The notes below the pieces were generated by a model. It was given only the letters and a program-made list of their open reading frames with translations. It did not search any database and was not told the DNA's origin. A program made the translations under genes and the position numbers. DNA of 64,000 bases from Acidiferrobacteraceae bacterium (lineage in GTDB: Bacteria; Pseudomonadota; Gammaproteobacteria; Arenicellales; UBA868), in contig PBJL01000017.1 in assembly GCA_002721105.1 (NCBI GenBank), positions 44,895 to 108,894 on the forward strand. Reading direction: 5' to 3'. Shown in pieces: positions 20,108 through 28,756 of this stretch. Every line of letters starts with the position of its first letter. Position 1 is the stretch's first letter.

Positions 20108-21037
20108 TCATAGTCGACTCAACAAAGGTCCGTTTTTGCCTCTCATCCCATGTATTATCCCAAGGAACATCAGTTTTAGATTACTGACTCTTTCATCCGA
20201 AAATAGTGCTAGGGTGATAGCAATTAGAACTAGACGCACGATATCAGCCCTGCGCCAATCTGGAGATGTATAACTTCTCTTGTACAGTAATATGCTGTTT
20301 CGAAAAATGAAATAGTATCGAAATGGGAGGTGAATCGGGAAATCTCGCCAGTAGCCCCACCATAAGCGAATGGATCGTTCTCCCAAGCAATGATCCATTA
20401 GAGCGTCACACACACCATATGCTTTCCACCCTAGGGATTTAGCTCTTAAGAACCATTCCGTGTCGACGTGATCAATAAACAACCCCTCATCCATAATGCC
20501 TATTGAATCTATCGCGTGAAGAGGGATAAGGGTTCCTGAACTGATAAGCATATCGGCAGGAATAATTTGATTTGTGTTAGATAAATCACAAAATCTTTTT
20601 TTGAATCGGAATCTTGAAAAATGCACAAAAAACGACATTTGATCATTTTTCCCTATGTAGCGTGATCCTACTGCACAAGTTTGGACGCCGTCTGATATCA
20701 ATTGATTCAAGGAGTTTGATAATTTAAAAACTAAATTGTTTGTTGGTTTTGTGTCCTGATCTAGGAGTAAAATCGCATTCAATCCTTCGTCACGGCATGC
20801 CTTAATTCCAATATTATGAGCTTTTCCTACTCCATAATTTTGATCACAAGAAATAATTCTGATAGATCTAATTGTTGAGGCTGTATTGAATATAGCTTCT
20901 ACATTAGATGAGCCATTGTCTACAATGAATATCTTTTCTACTTGCGCACATAGTGTATCAAGCAGGGATTGTAGCGTCACTATATTTGGATTGTAGGTGA
21001 CAATAATCCCGCCAATAGTTTCTTTAGAAACATGCAT
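20108..21037 (-). CDS. GT2 family glycosyltransferase, rhamnosyltransferase-like
   Basis: A 309-residue GT2 enzyme similar to the rhamnosyltransferase (RfbF/RfbN/WbbL-type) group. It has GIIVTYNP at the N-terminus, IFIVDNGSSN, CDQNYGVGKAHNIGI, and the metal-binding LLLDQDTKP (Asp93, Asp95). Towards the C-terminus are IMDEGLFIDHVDTEWFLRAK and a hydrophobic segment near YYFIFRNSILLYKRSY. The resemblance suggests a dTDP-rhamnose donor, consistent with rfbB and rfbA upstream, but rfbC and rfbD are not in the window, so another deoxyhexose is possible. It lies between the methyltransferase-kinase gene and the tandem glycosyltransferase on the minus strand. Confidence 0.83.
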   Translation of the reverse strand: MHVSKETIGGIIVTYNPNIVTLQSLLDTLCAQVEKIFIVDNGSSNVEAIFNTASTIRSIRIISCDQNYGVGKAHNIGIKACRDEGLNAILLLDQDTKPTNNLVFKLSNSLNQLISDGVQTCAVGSRYIGKNDQMSFFVHFSRFRFKKRFCDLSNTNQIIPADMLISSGTLIPLHAIDSIGIMDEGLFIDHVDTEWFLRAKSLGWKAYGVCDALMDHCLGERSIRLWWGYWRDFPIHLPFRYYFIFRNSILLYKRSYTSPDWRRADIVRLVLIAITLALFSDERVSNLKLMFLGIIHGMRGKNGPLLSRL

Positions 21038-21125
21038 AATTTTAAGACCAAAAAATAGAAAACCTATCCCTTAAGTGTTTTAATGAGGCAGGTTTGAACT
21101 GATGAATCATTATTGTTCGAATCGC

Positions 21126-23228
21126 CTAGTTTTTAGAAAGCTCATCAGTTCCAAGCCAATTTAATGAAACCAGAATTTCAAGGTGATCGAATTGTTGGTT
21201 TAAAACTGCTTTAGGAATTCGCCAAATTAAACTCGGATCATTATTAAGCGATACCATCAAAATCTTGAAATTCCTCATTGTAAAACGAATATTATTGTAT
21301 GTGATGTATTGCCGTCCCTTAAAGATTGATGGCTGAATTCGATGAAGAGTAAATTTTTTAGAGTCTAAATGTCCTGAAAGCTCCATAAAAGTGATGTTAA
21401 ATAATCCAGGCATCACACCTGGGTCAACTCTAAAGATACTTGAGGACGTAGTATCAGTGGGAATGGTAAATACTAGTGTTTGTGAGCTATAACCGATTGA
21501 TATTGGTTTGGTTTGAGATTTGGCTTCGGCGAAATCATTGATGTTTTCCCCCCAGAATAGTTGAACTGACGTACGTGCTTTCCCTAATCGCAAAGTTAGT
21601 ATATCTTTTGTTGAGATCCCTCGCATATCATTGAGAATATTTTTTTGCAATTCATCTTCTTGGTCAATGTATTGCATAAGATTCGACATCAAATCAATAC
21701 CAACATTCTTAAAACAAATAGCTAGAACATCTATCAATGTAATCGAGGGTAATTTCCAACTAATAGTAGTTAGAAATGTGTGAGCATTTTCAAAAAAGTA
21801 AAAAAGTCCCCGAAAAAAAACGAACTCATGATCAAGAGTTGGTAAGGTATAGCTCCATTCGTGGTCAAAAGAATGCCAATTGGTGGATTTATCTACCATG
21901 ATGTTCATCGGCGAAAGGTCAACTAAAAATCCTATTTTGATATCATTTTTGAACCGGGATTGCAGATAAGAGAAGTAAGTTGATGTCAACGTTTCCAGAG
22001 TTTCCAGAAACGGTTTTTTTTCAAGCTCTTTAATCCAAATATTTGATAATGGGATACCAGCTATCCATTTATCATTTTGAGTCTTATGTTCTAAAAATTG
22101 TGTTATAGGTTTATCCAGATTGTAGAGCGGTATTTTTTTCACTACCGAAGTATCACATGGTTTCTGAGTTTGTGTTCGATAAGCAGGATTGCGCTGTATG
22201 TTGGAGAAATGGACAAAGTCGTATGGAGCAATATCGTGAGGAGTATTATTTTTTGGGTTTGCGACAATCAAAAAGGAGTTTGCAAATGAGCCAAGAACAC
22301 CAAATTTATGGGCATGTTCCCAGAAACCTAATTCGTAGCGGGGAATTACTAAATTATGGTAATCCCGGAACGATATTCCAGTTAGGTGGGTCCATGCATT
22401 TTTATTCTTTGTGACATATTTGTCGTTTAAAACTAAAGAAGGTAATTTGTAGTCAGGGAACGGATAGTGAAAAGAATAATTTAAATCTACTTGATCTAAG
22501 ATGTCTATCCATTCATTTCGAGACCAAGTTTTGATGCCTGAATAATGGGGATACCCTTTTATGCCTTCAAAAGCTAGTCCATAGTGATCTTCACCAGCAC
22601 CAGAAAAGTATTTTTTTCCGAGCCTATTTTCAATTGCAATGACGATTGCGCCATTTTCGGTCAAACTTGGAACACATTTTTTCAGTGCATGCAAAACTGC
22701 TTGTTCTGCAGTTTTCTCATCTGTTGAAAAACGTCCTGCATATTCTAGAACTCCTACAAAAGTGATTAGATCATAGTGATTGCCAGGAAAACAAATATCA
22801 TTAAAATTGCTTGCGATGATATCAACATTTTCTAGATCTCGACATCGTTCTTTCGCAACTATTGCACGCTTGATACTTCCTTCAACAGCATCGACAGATA
22901 AATCAAGTTCCCCTAGATATCTTGTTAGTGCGCCACAACCACACCCAAGTTCTAGCACAGTTTTTTCCCCATCGAGTCTTAAGTACCTCAGTAAATTGCT
23001 TCTATGAGGAGATAAATGATATTCAGTTGCCCATCCTTCAATCAAATTCTCTAATTCAATAGATGTGCTTGAGGTATCATCAGCATTTAATATGATGTCA
23101 CTCAATAACTTTTCTTCTTTTTCTCCGTCAGAATAGTTGAAATCAGGTATATAACCAGATTGTGTCCATAGACCAACTGGTGTTGATGCTAGAGAATTTA
23201 TTTGGATTAGACGACTATGGGAGTTCAC
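21126..23228 (-). CDS. methyltransferase fused to a putative kinase domain, WbdD-like O-antigen chain terminator
   Basis: A 700-residue cytosolic-looking protein. Residues about 85-210 form a class I SAM-dependent methyltransferase: motif I VLELGCGCGAL (91-101), DLITFVGVLEYAG at the post-motif positions, and DHYGLAFEGIKGYPHYSG downstream. Residues about 340-480 contain a pattern like the catalytic core of aminoglycoside-phosphotransferase/protein-kinase folds: VDLSPMN (Asp437, Asn442) followed by HSFDHEW (Asp455). The remaining C-terminal 200 residues are not recognised. In E. coli O9a, WbdD joins a methyltransferase and a kinase, caps the polymer and is about 700 residues long. With a Wzt carrying a recognition domain nearby, a chain-terminating role is a reasonable inference. 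The methyltransferase call is firm, the kinase call moderate. It is the first gene of the minus-strand unit. Confidence 0.72.
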   Translation of the reverse strand: MNSHSRLIQINSLASTPVGLWTQSGYIPDFNYSDGEKEEKLLSDIILNADDTSSTSIELENLIEGWATEYHLSPHRSNLLRYLRLDGEKTVLELGCGCGALTRYLGELDLSVDAVEGSIKRAIVAKERCRDLENVDIIASNFNDICFPGNHYDLITFVGVLEYAGRFSTDEKTAEQAVLHALKKCVPSLTENGAIVIAIENRLGKKYFSGAGEDHYGLAFEGIKGYPHYSGIKTWSRNEWIDILDQVDLNYSFHYPFPDYKLPSLVLNDKYVTKNKNAWTHLTGISFRDYHNLVIPRYELGFWEHAHKFGVLGSFANSFLIVANPKNNTPHDIAPYDFVHFSNIQRNPAYRTQTQKPCDTSVVKKIPLYNLDKPITQFLEHKTQNDKWIAGIPLSNIWIKELEKKPFLETLETLTSTYFSYLQSRFKNDIKIGFLVDLSPMNIMVDKSTNWHSFDHEWSYTLPTLDHEFVFFRGLFYFFENAHTFLTTISWKLPSITLIDVLAICFKNVGIDLMSNLMQYIDQEDELQKNILNDMRGISTKDILTLRLGKARTSVQLFWGENINDFAEAKSQTKPISIGYSSQTLVFTIPTDTTSSSIFRVDPGVMPGLFNITFMELSGHLDSKKFTLHRIQPSIFKGRQYITYNNIRFTMRNFKILMVSLNNDPSLIWRIPKAVLNQQFDHLEILVSLNWLGTDELSKN

Positions 23229-23557
23229 TTAGTTCAGCTTATGTATTTGTGGACATCAAGCTACATAGATTTAGAATCAAATTTGTCCGTAATTATAACT
23301 TAACCACTATTGTGAAACGATAATTACATTATTATTTTTTTTATAGGTACACTATATCACTAGGTTATATAGCATCCCAACCTTTCTCTGATAGAGTATG
23401 TTAGCCTAAAATAATCAACCCGAAAGCTAGATGAGTTGATTATTTGACAATTGTGAATCCGACAAGATTAAAAAAGTATGAAAATCAGTTTTGAATCGCC
23501 ACAAAAATTTACTAAGATATTGGCAAAGAAAGAATAGCATAACGGGACCAGGAATTT
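23229..23557. promoter_or_regulatory. divergent intergenic region between the minus-strand and plus-strand glycan genes
   Basis: This 329-base, very AT-rich region separates two divergently transcribed units and should hold promoters for both. On the plus strand TTGACA (23444-23449) is a perfect -35 hexamer, but the best -10 at the right distance is only ATTAAA (23467-23472). The inverted repeat at 23409-23445 touches this -35 box. No open reading frame or RNA gene is seen. Confidence 0.4.
23409..23445. repeat. 11-bp perfect inverted repeat, possible operator
   Basis: The left arm AAATAATCAAC (23409-23419) and right arm GTTGATTATTT (23435-23445) are perfect reverse complements separated by 15 bases. 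The right arm overlaps the first two bases of the TTGACA hexamer upstream of the glycosyltransferase at 23558. It is not followed by a T-run in either direction, so it looks more like a protein-binding site than a terminator. No binding protein can be named. Confidence 0.5.
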
Positions 23558-24994
23558 GTGAAAGATATTTCGATAGTTATCGTTAATTTCAATTCCGGAC
23601 CTTTTCTGAGGGTTTGTTTGGATAGCGTAATAGAAAGTGATTGTGATTATGAAATCATTGTAATTGATAATGGATCCACCGATAGCAGCTTAGATTTTAT
23701 AAATCACAGAAGTTATAACAACGTTATTACCGTTAGGAATAATTTTAATGTTGGATTTTCAACCGCAGTAAATCAAGCTATTACCTATTGTAACGGTCGG
23801 AATATTCTTTTTTTGAATCCCGATTGTTTAATATTCCCTCATACAGCTAGTTCAATGTGTAAATTGCTTGATGAAGACGATTCAATAGGGATAATAGGTG
23901 GATTAGTATTTAATTTTGATGGTTCAGAGCAGCAAGGTTGTCGTAGAAAGGATCCCACTTTAATTAGAAGCCTAAACAAGAAAATCGGCTTTTCTAACGC
24001 TAAGCACTTGGCAATAGATTTTAACAGGAATTCCTTACCTAAAAATAAGGTAGTCGTTGATGCAGTGTCTGGTGCATTCTTCGCGATAAAGCGAGAAACT
24101 TTTTTATCGGTAAGGGGTATGGACGAAGACTTTTTTTTACATTTTGAAGATCTTGATTTGTGTCGCCGCATTAGGGAAATAGGAAAAAATGTTGTATTCA
24201 CTCCTAATATTTCTATATTTCATTATCAGGGGGCATCAAAATCTAATTCAATTTCATTTGTATCTAAAGAAAAGCACAAAAGCATGCTGCTATATCAGCA
24301 AAAATACAATAAGCATGTTTTCTTATTAAGATGGCTGCTGTTTGGCATAGTATGGAGCCATTATTTTTTTGAAAAAATGAAAAATACTAAAGTCTTGTCA
24401 TCAAAAGACGATTTTTCATCTAAAATCCCTTGTTTAGATTTGTCAAATTTTCCATATGCAGTTATTACTAGCATTAAGTTTGAGGAAAACCGTTTGTTAG
24501 TTTTCGGTGTCAGCAGACAACAAAGAATTCGGATTAGTCGTAGTTCTGATGAAATAAATGTCTCAATTTATTGGACTGCTGATTGCAGAGGAGCAAGAGA
24601 TCGATGTGGAGAAAAAGTCCTATGCAAGGAATATTTTGAGAAAGTTCCTTATAGGGAGGCTTTCAGATTTAATTCCCTATTGCTGGCGCCAAATCATAAC
24701 CTCTCAGATGATCAGATTATTCAGATAGTGAACAAATGTGCTGTCAAGAAAGTTGCGTTATTTACTAGGGATTTAGGAGGTAAATCATATACCAGTGATG
24801 GGCCTTTAAGGCAATTAGAAGTTCATGATAGTAAATATGATCTCATTAATAGGCTGCTAACTAACGGAGTGCTAAAATCAAACTTGAAACTTATGCCAAT
24901 AATACATTTCGACAACAAGCCAATGGATGCTGTGAAGCCCTCAGGACAAGATAAAAAAATTATTGACTGTATGGCATTTCTCAGCGGAGAGTGA
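23558..24994 (+). CDS. GT2 family glycosyltransferase with unrecognised C-terminal region, probably interrupted
   Basis: The start is GTG 23558, for 478 residues. Residues 1-230 are a GT2 domain: ISIVIVNFNSG, IVIDNGSTD, ILFLNPDC (83-90) in the DxD position, SGAFFAIKRETF and FEDLDLCRRIREIG (196-209). After a hydrophobic stretch near 255-272 comes a region (about 295-478) matching no family I recognise, with motifs such as LLLAPNHNLSDDQII and KKVALFTRDLGGKSY. The reading ends at TGA 24992, but the +1 frame is open from 24936 to 25157 and encodes a protein-like sequence, so the intact protein may be about 55 residues longer. See the 24936-25157 entry. It is the first gene of a unit with the wecA-like and wbpM-like genes. 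Confidence 0.8.
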   Translation: MKDISIVIVNFNSGPFLRVCLDSVIESDCDYEIIVIDNGSTDSSLDFINHRSYNNVITVRNNFNVGFSTAVNQAITYCNGRNILFLNPDCLIFPHTASSMCKLLDEDDSIGIIGGLVFNFDGSEQQGCRRKDPTLIRSLNKKIGFSNAKHLAIDFNRNSLPKNKVVVDAVSGAFFAIKRETFLSVRGMDEDFFLHFEDLDLCRRIREIGKNVVFTPNISIFHYQGASKSNSISFVSKEKHKSMLLYQQKYNKHVFLLRWLLFGIVWSHYFFEKMKNTKVLSSKDDFSSKIPCLDLSNFPYAVITSIKFEENRLLVFGVSRQQRIRISRSSDEINVSIYWTADCRGARDRCGEKVLCKEYFEKVPYREAFRFNSLLLAPNHNLSDDQIIQIVNKCAVKKVALFTRDLGGKSYTSDGPLRQLEVHDSKYDLINRLLTNGVLKSNLKLMPIIHFDNKPMDAVKPSGQDKKIIDCMAFLSGE

Positions 24995-25157
24995 CGAGTT
25001 AATTGACTGGAGAGATCGATTTAATCAATGCCACGAGTTATGGAGTTTTGGAGCTCACGACCGTTGCTATAATGTATACGATGCAAGCCTAAGGAATTTA
25101 TTTCATGAGAGTAGGTACTGTTTTTGCGTGACGTTTATATTATCGGGTTGTCATTAG
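24936..25157 (+). pseudogene. out-of-frame continuation of the 23558 glycosyltransferase
   Basis: This +1 frame has no start with a ribosome-binding site of its own, yet reads as well-formed protein (SDELIDWRDRFNQCHELW, GAHDRCYNVYDASLRNLF), with aromatic and charged residues unlike a chance reading. It overlaps the last codons of the glycosyltransferase. A seven-adenine run at 24953-24959 lies in the overlap; losing one A would join the two frames into a continuous product beginning ...GQDKKLLTVWHFSAES. The cause could be a real disabling mutation, transcriptional slippage at A7, or a sequencing error. The continuation ends 34 bases inside the wecA-like gene. Confidence 0.5.
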
Positions 25158-26068
25158 CCGCAGGAACCACATTGTTTTCTTGGGCGCTTCTAGGAATATT
25201 GTTAAAATATTATCGTGGCTTTTTCCCTCTTGATCATCCTAACAAACGGAGTATGCACGAGCAACCAATACCAAGGGGGGGTGGCATCGTAATAGCAGGC
25301 CTATTTATATTAGGATCTATTTTTTTTATACCTACATGGCCAGGTATAGACCGTTTTTTATTAGCATTAGTAGTTGGCACATTAGTGATATGCACCTTGG
25401 GTTGGTTAGACGATCAAAAAAGTCTAAATAATTTGACTAAACTTACAGTGCAATTAATCATTGGGGTGATTTGTGTAGCATTGATGCAACCAGAAACTAA
25501 AATCTACTTATTTACTGGAACAATGGTTAATTTAGCTAGTATTATTCTTATTCCATCCTTGGTTTTATGGATCACTTGGATAATAAATGTTTTTAATTTT
25601 ATGGATGGCGTTGATGGATTGGTGGCCAGTCAGGCAATCATTAATGCTTTTGTCTTATCGATCTGGTTTTTTTGTAGTGGGGATAATAATATCGCATTAG
25701 TGTGCCTTATTCTTGGCGGAGCAACCAGTGGAGTTATTTTTTTTAATTGGGCACCGGCTAAGATATTCTTAGGTGATTCAGGGAGTCTTAGTTTGGGATT
25801 TATCTTTGGAGTATTAGCAATTTACGGAGTAACCAAGTACAAAATGCCAGTCAGTGGATTCATTGTTTTGTATGGGGTATTTTTGGCAGACACGGGTATT
25901 ACCCTTCTCCGTCGAATTCTTAAGCGGGAGCGTTGGTGGGAACCACATAACCAGCATTTTTATCAGCGTATAGTGCGCAATGGAGTTAGTCACAGCAAGA
26001 TGTCAATCATTGTTGTAATAGCTAATAGCGGGCTCGCTGTGCTAGCGACATTGCAAGTGGTTTCGTAG
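25124..26068 (+). CDS. undecaprenyl-phosphate sugar-1-phosphate transferase (WecA/WbpL family)
   Basis: A polytopic glycosyltransferase family 4 protein of 314 residues that would start a glycan by moving a HexNAc 1-phosphate from UDP to undecaprenyl phosphate. The conserved cytoplasmic motifs are all present: HPNKRSMHEQPIPRGGGI, the metal-binding LGWLDDQKS (Asp96/Asp97), NVFNFMDGVDG (Asp161/Asp164), FLGDSGSLSLG (Asp218) and HFYQR. The start is TTG 25124, with GAGAGTAGG eight bases upstream. The downstream WbpM-like dehydratase suggests a 6-deoxy HexNAc (such as FucNAc or QuiNAc) as first sugar, as for WbpL in Pseudomonas; WecA-type GlcNAc transfer remains possible. Confidence 0.9.
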   Translation: MRDVYIIGLSLAAGTTLFSWALLGILLKYYRGFFPLDHPNKRSMHEQPIPRGGGIVIAGLFILGSIFFIPTWPGIDRFLLALVVGTLVICTLGWLDDQKSLNNLTKLTVQLIIGVICVALMQPETKIYLFTGTMVNLASIILIPSLVLWITWIINVFNFMDGVDGLVASQAIINAFVLSIWFFCSGDNNIALVCLILGGATSGVIFFNWAPAKIFLGDSGSLSLGFIFGVLAIYGVTKYKMPVSGFIVLYGVFLADTGITLLRRILKRERWWEPHNQHFYQRIVRNGVSHSKMSIIVVIANSGLAVLATLQVVS

Positions 26069-26074
26069 GGAAAC

Positions 26075-27988
26075 TTGACGGGTGAAAAAGTGAAGATTGG
26101 ATATTTTTTTCGAAGACAGTTCAAGAACATTCGCCAGCAAACTAGATATTTATCGCGACGTTGGCCGGTATTCATACATGATGGTTTTATGGTAGCAATT
26201 AGTTGGTATTTATCATATTGGCTAAGATTTAATTTAGGTATCGTGCCCGACGTATTTTTGAAAGAGGCTGCAACTCTATTGCCGATAATTATTATAGTTC
26301 ACCTCCTTACATCAATCGTCTTAGGAGTGCCGCGTGGAGCATGGCGATTTACATCACTATATGATTTGACAAAAGTCGTACAAGCGGTTGTGTTTGGTAT
26401 AGCGATAACAGCTGCGCTGATATTTGCGTATGACAGAATGTGGGCCGTTCCGCGGGCCGTATTTCTTATTCATACAATATTACTTATCGGTTTGCTGGTT
26501 GGACCAAGGATAGTGCTGCGAATTTGGAATGATCGTGGGCTCCGAAGTGAAGTCTCCGAAGAAACCGAGAAAGTACTGGTTGTTGGGGCGGGTGCAGCAG
26601 GAGAGATGCTTATCAGAGACCTTCTGCGAAGTACGCCTAGACGTTATGAACCAGTCGCATTAGTTGATGATGATCCTATAAAGCAAGGATCGGAAATTCA
26701 GGGAATAAGGGTGATCGGTGGTAGCAATACAATTCCCTTGTTGGCAAAAAGAATAGGGTTTGGACGTATTCTTCTAGCTATGCCAAGTGCAACAGCTGAC
26801 CAAATGAGAACAGTTGTTACTTGGTGTGAAAAAGCCCAAGTTCCGTTTAGAACATTGCCTAAAGTGCAGGATATAATTGATGGCACTGCAACAATACATG
26901 ATCTCCGCGAAGTAGATTTAGATGATTTGCTTGGACGTAAAGCTGTCAGTCTAAACTGGGATGTAATCAACACCGAACTAGAGAGCAAGCGCATAGTTAT
27001 AACTGGCGCAGGAGGCTCTATAGGAAGTGAATTATGCCGGCAATTAGTGCGTTTGAAGCCAGCTCAAATTCTTCTTATTGATCAGAGTGAATTTAATCTT
27101 TATTCCATCGCACGAGAGCTCTCCATCCACGAAAAAAACCTAGATATCAGAGTGTTATTAGCAGACGTTTGTGATGAGACGGCAATTCAACATATTTTTA
27201 CTTTGTATAGACCGGAAATTGTATTTCATGCTGCAGCCTATAAGCATGTACCTCTATTACAACAACAGGTTCGCGAAGCAGTTAGAAATAATGTGATAGG
27301 AACGCAAATTGTAGCTGAAGCATCAGTGATTGCTAGATGCAAGACTTTTGTTCTAATTTCAACTGATAAGGCTGTAAATCCAACTAGCTTAATGGGAGCC
27401 AGTAAACGGATGGCTGAAGCAGTTTGCCAAGCATTTCATAAAACGTCAGACACTTGTTTTGTGACAGTCAGATTTGGTAACGTACTTGGATCAACTGGTA
27501 GTGTAGTGCCATTGTTCCGTAAACAGATAGAAAGTGGCGGGCCTGTCACTGTCACACATCCGGATATGACTAGATATTTTATGACAATGTCAGAAGCCTG
27601 CCAGCTAATTCTCCAGGCAAGTGTAGCCGGAAATGGCCAGGCGATCTATCTTTTGGATATGGGAGAGCCCATTAAAATATCAGATTTAGCAGAGCAAATG
27701 ATTCGTTTGGCCGGATTGCGTTTAGAGAAAGATATACAAATTGAGTTCACTGGTCTTAGGCCAGGCGAAAAATTAGAAGAGCAACTATTTCATGATTTAG
27801 AATCGTTATCACCCACTGAGTTCGATAAATTATTGCTTGTAGAAAATAGGGAAGTAGATCACCAAAATCTTATAAGGATATGCAATCAATTAAACCTTGC
27901 ATGTAATGAATATGACGAAGGAGCTATCCAAAGAATTTTAAAAGATATAGTCCCTGAGTATGCAACTGAAATAACTGGAGATTTCTAA
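26075..27988 (+). CDS. wbpM: UDP-N-acetylhexosamine 4,6-dehydratase, membrane-anchored (WbpM/CapD family)
   Basis: A 637-residue protein with four hydrophobic N-terminal helices (about 33-145), a CoA-binding-like Rossmann domain (VVGAGAAGEML, 169-179) and a C-terminal extended SDR domain with TGAGGSIGSEL (310-320). The catalytic region reads STDKAVNPTSLMGASKR, with Met440-x-x-x-Lys444 in place of Tyr-x-x-x-Lys, the arrangement typical of large WbpM/PglF-type dehydratases. The product would be UDP-4-keto-6-deoxy-HexNAc, precursor of FucNAc, QuiNAc or bacillosamine. The start is TTG 26075, six bases after the transferase gene, preceded by AGGGA. WbpM marks the end of the Pseudomonas O-antigen locus, as it does here. 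Confidence 0.9.
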   Translation: MTGEKVKIGYFFRRQFKNIRQQTRYLSRRWPVFIHDGFMVAISWYLSYWLRFNLGIVPDVFLKEAATLLPIIIIVHLLTSIVLGVPRGAWRFTSLYDLTKVVQAVVFGIAITAALIFAYDRMWAVPRAVFLIHTILLIGLLVGPRIVLRIWNDRGLRSEVSEETEKVLVVGAGAAGEMLIRDLLRSTPRRYEPVALVDDDPIKQGSEIQGIRVIGGSNTIPLLAKRIGFGRILLAMPSATADQMRTVVTWCEKAQVPFRTLPKVQDIIDGTATIHDLREVDLDDLLGRKAVSLNWDVINTELESKRIVITGAGGSIGSELCRQLVRLKPAQILLIDQSEFNLYSIARELSIHEKNLDIRVLLADVCDETAIQHIFTLYRPEIVFHAAAYKHVPLLQQQVREAVRNNVIGTQIVAEASVIARCKTFVLISTDKAVNPTSLMGASKRMAEAVCQAFHKTSDTCFVTVRFGNVLGSTGSVVPLFRKQIESGGPVTVTHPDMTRYFMTMSEACQLILQASVAGNGQAIYLLDMGEPIKISDLAEQMIRLAGLRLEKDIQIEFTGLRPGEKLEEQLFHDLESLSPTEFDKLLLVENREVDHQNLIRICNQLNLACNEYDEGAIQRILKDIVPEYATEITGDF

Positions 27989-28078
27989 GTATATTGTTGT
28001 GTTGGAATCTCTTGATTTTCGAAATCTAGTACTTTGATAAGGGTTCTAGCTTAGCGAACTCAGTACAATAATCGTTGT

Positions 28079-28756
28079 TTAGTCGTCTAGAGTTACTGGA
28101 CTGACAGTCACAATAGCACCAAATTTAGGATGATCTATGAAGTGTACTTCTTTAAATTTTATCCGCCTACGTTGGTTAATGAAATAGTATGGTTTTAGAA
28201 TCGCCGGGTTTACATCATTGTCATATTTAGGTTGGTATCGTAGCAGAAGATCAAGGTAGAGTAGGTCTGTCGCAAAGAGAAGAATTACACCATTTAGCAT
28301 GCTTGGTTGGTTCATTCTCGGTAAATCAATCAGCACATAAGGCGCTTTTGTTCGTTTTACAGATGTTTGTGACCATTGGCCATGAAAAAGTATTTCATAG
28401 TTATCACTGTCGCGTAATATCTTTGCAACCTCAGATAATTTACTATCGGTAGCTGGCTCAAGCTCGATGACTCGCTTTTTATTTATTAAATCATTTAACT
28501 GTAATTGAAAATCAATGTAATGTGGATTTAGCCAGTGTAGATTTTCGTCATCAGCCTGTTTTTTCAACTGACTAAATATGATGATTTCAGCGTCATAGAA
28601 GTCAGCGGAAAGTACCGGCGAGGATGTAATAAAGAGAAAACAAGCGATACTAAATGTGAAGAGTATAATCTTGAATGATTTTAGCATCGAAAAGTGTCTG
28701 CCGCAGTAATGATAAAGTCGCGTTCCGACATAATTTAGGTTGGTAATTTGTTTCAT
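28079..28756 (-). CDS. csiV: CsiV family protein, probably periplasmic
   Basis: This resembles CsiV, described in Shewanella as a peptidoglycan-binding regulator and found next to mfd in many gammaproteobacteria. After the signal sequence the protein has DFYDAEIIIFSQ, the family's characteristic first strand, and ends with a conserved YFINQRRRIKFKEVHFIDHPKFG-type segment (longer than shown, residues about 187-211). The 28756 start overlaps the mfd stop codon (ATGA), suggesting coupling, but a clean signal peptide begins at Met24 (MLKSFKIILFTFSIACFL), so ATG 28687 is an equally likely start. Its cellular role in this organism is not known. Confidence 0.75.
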   Translation of the reverse strand: MKQITNLNYVGTRLYHYCGRHFSMLKSFKIILFTFSIACFLFITSSPVLSADFYDAEIIIFSQLKKQADDENLHWLNPHYIDFQLQLNDLINKKRVIELEPATDSKLSEVAKILRDSDNYEILFHGQWSQTSVKRTKAPYVLIDLPRMNQPSMLNGVILLFATDLLYLDLLLRYQPKYDNDVNPAILKPYYFINQRRRIKFKEVHFIDHPKFGAIVTVSPVTLDD

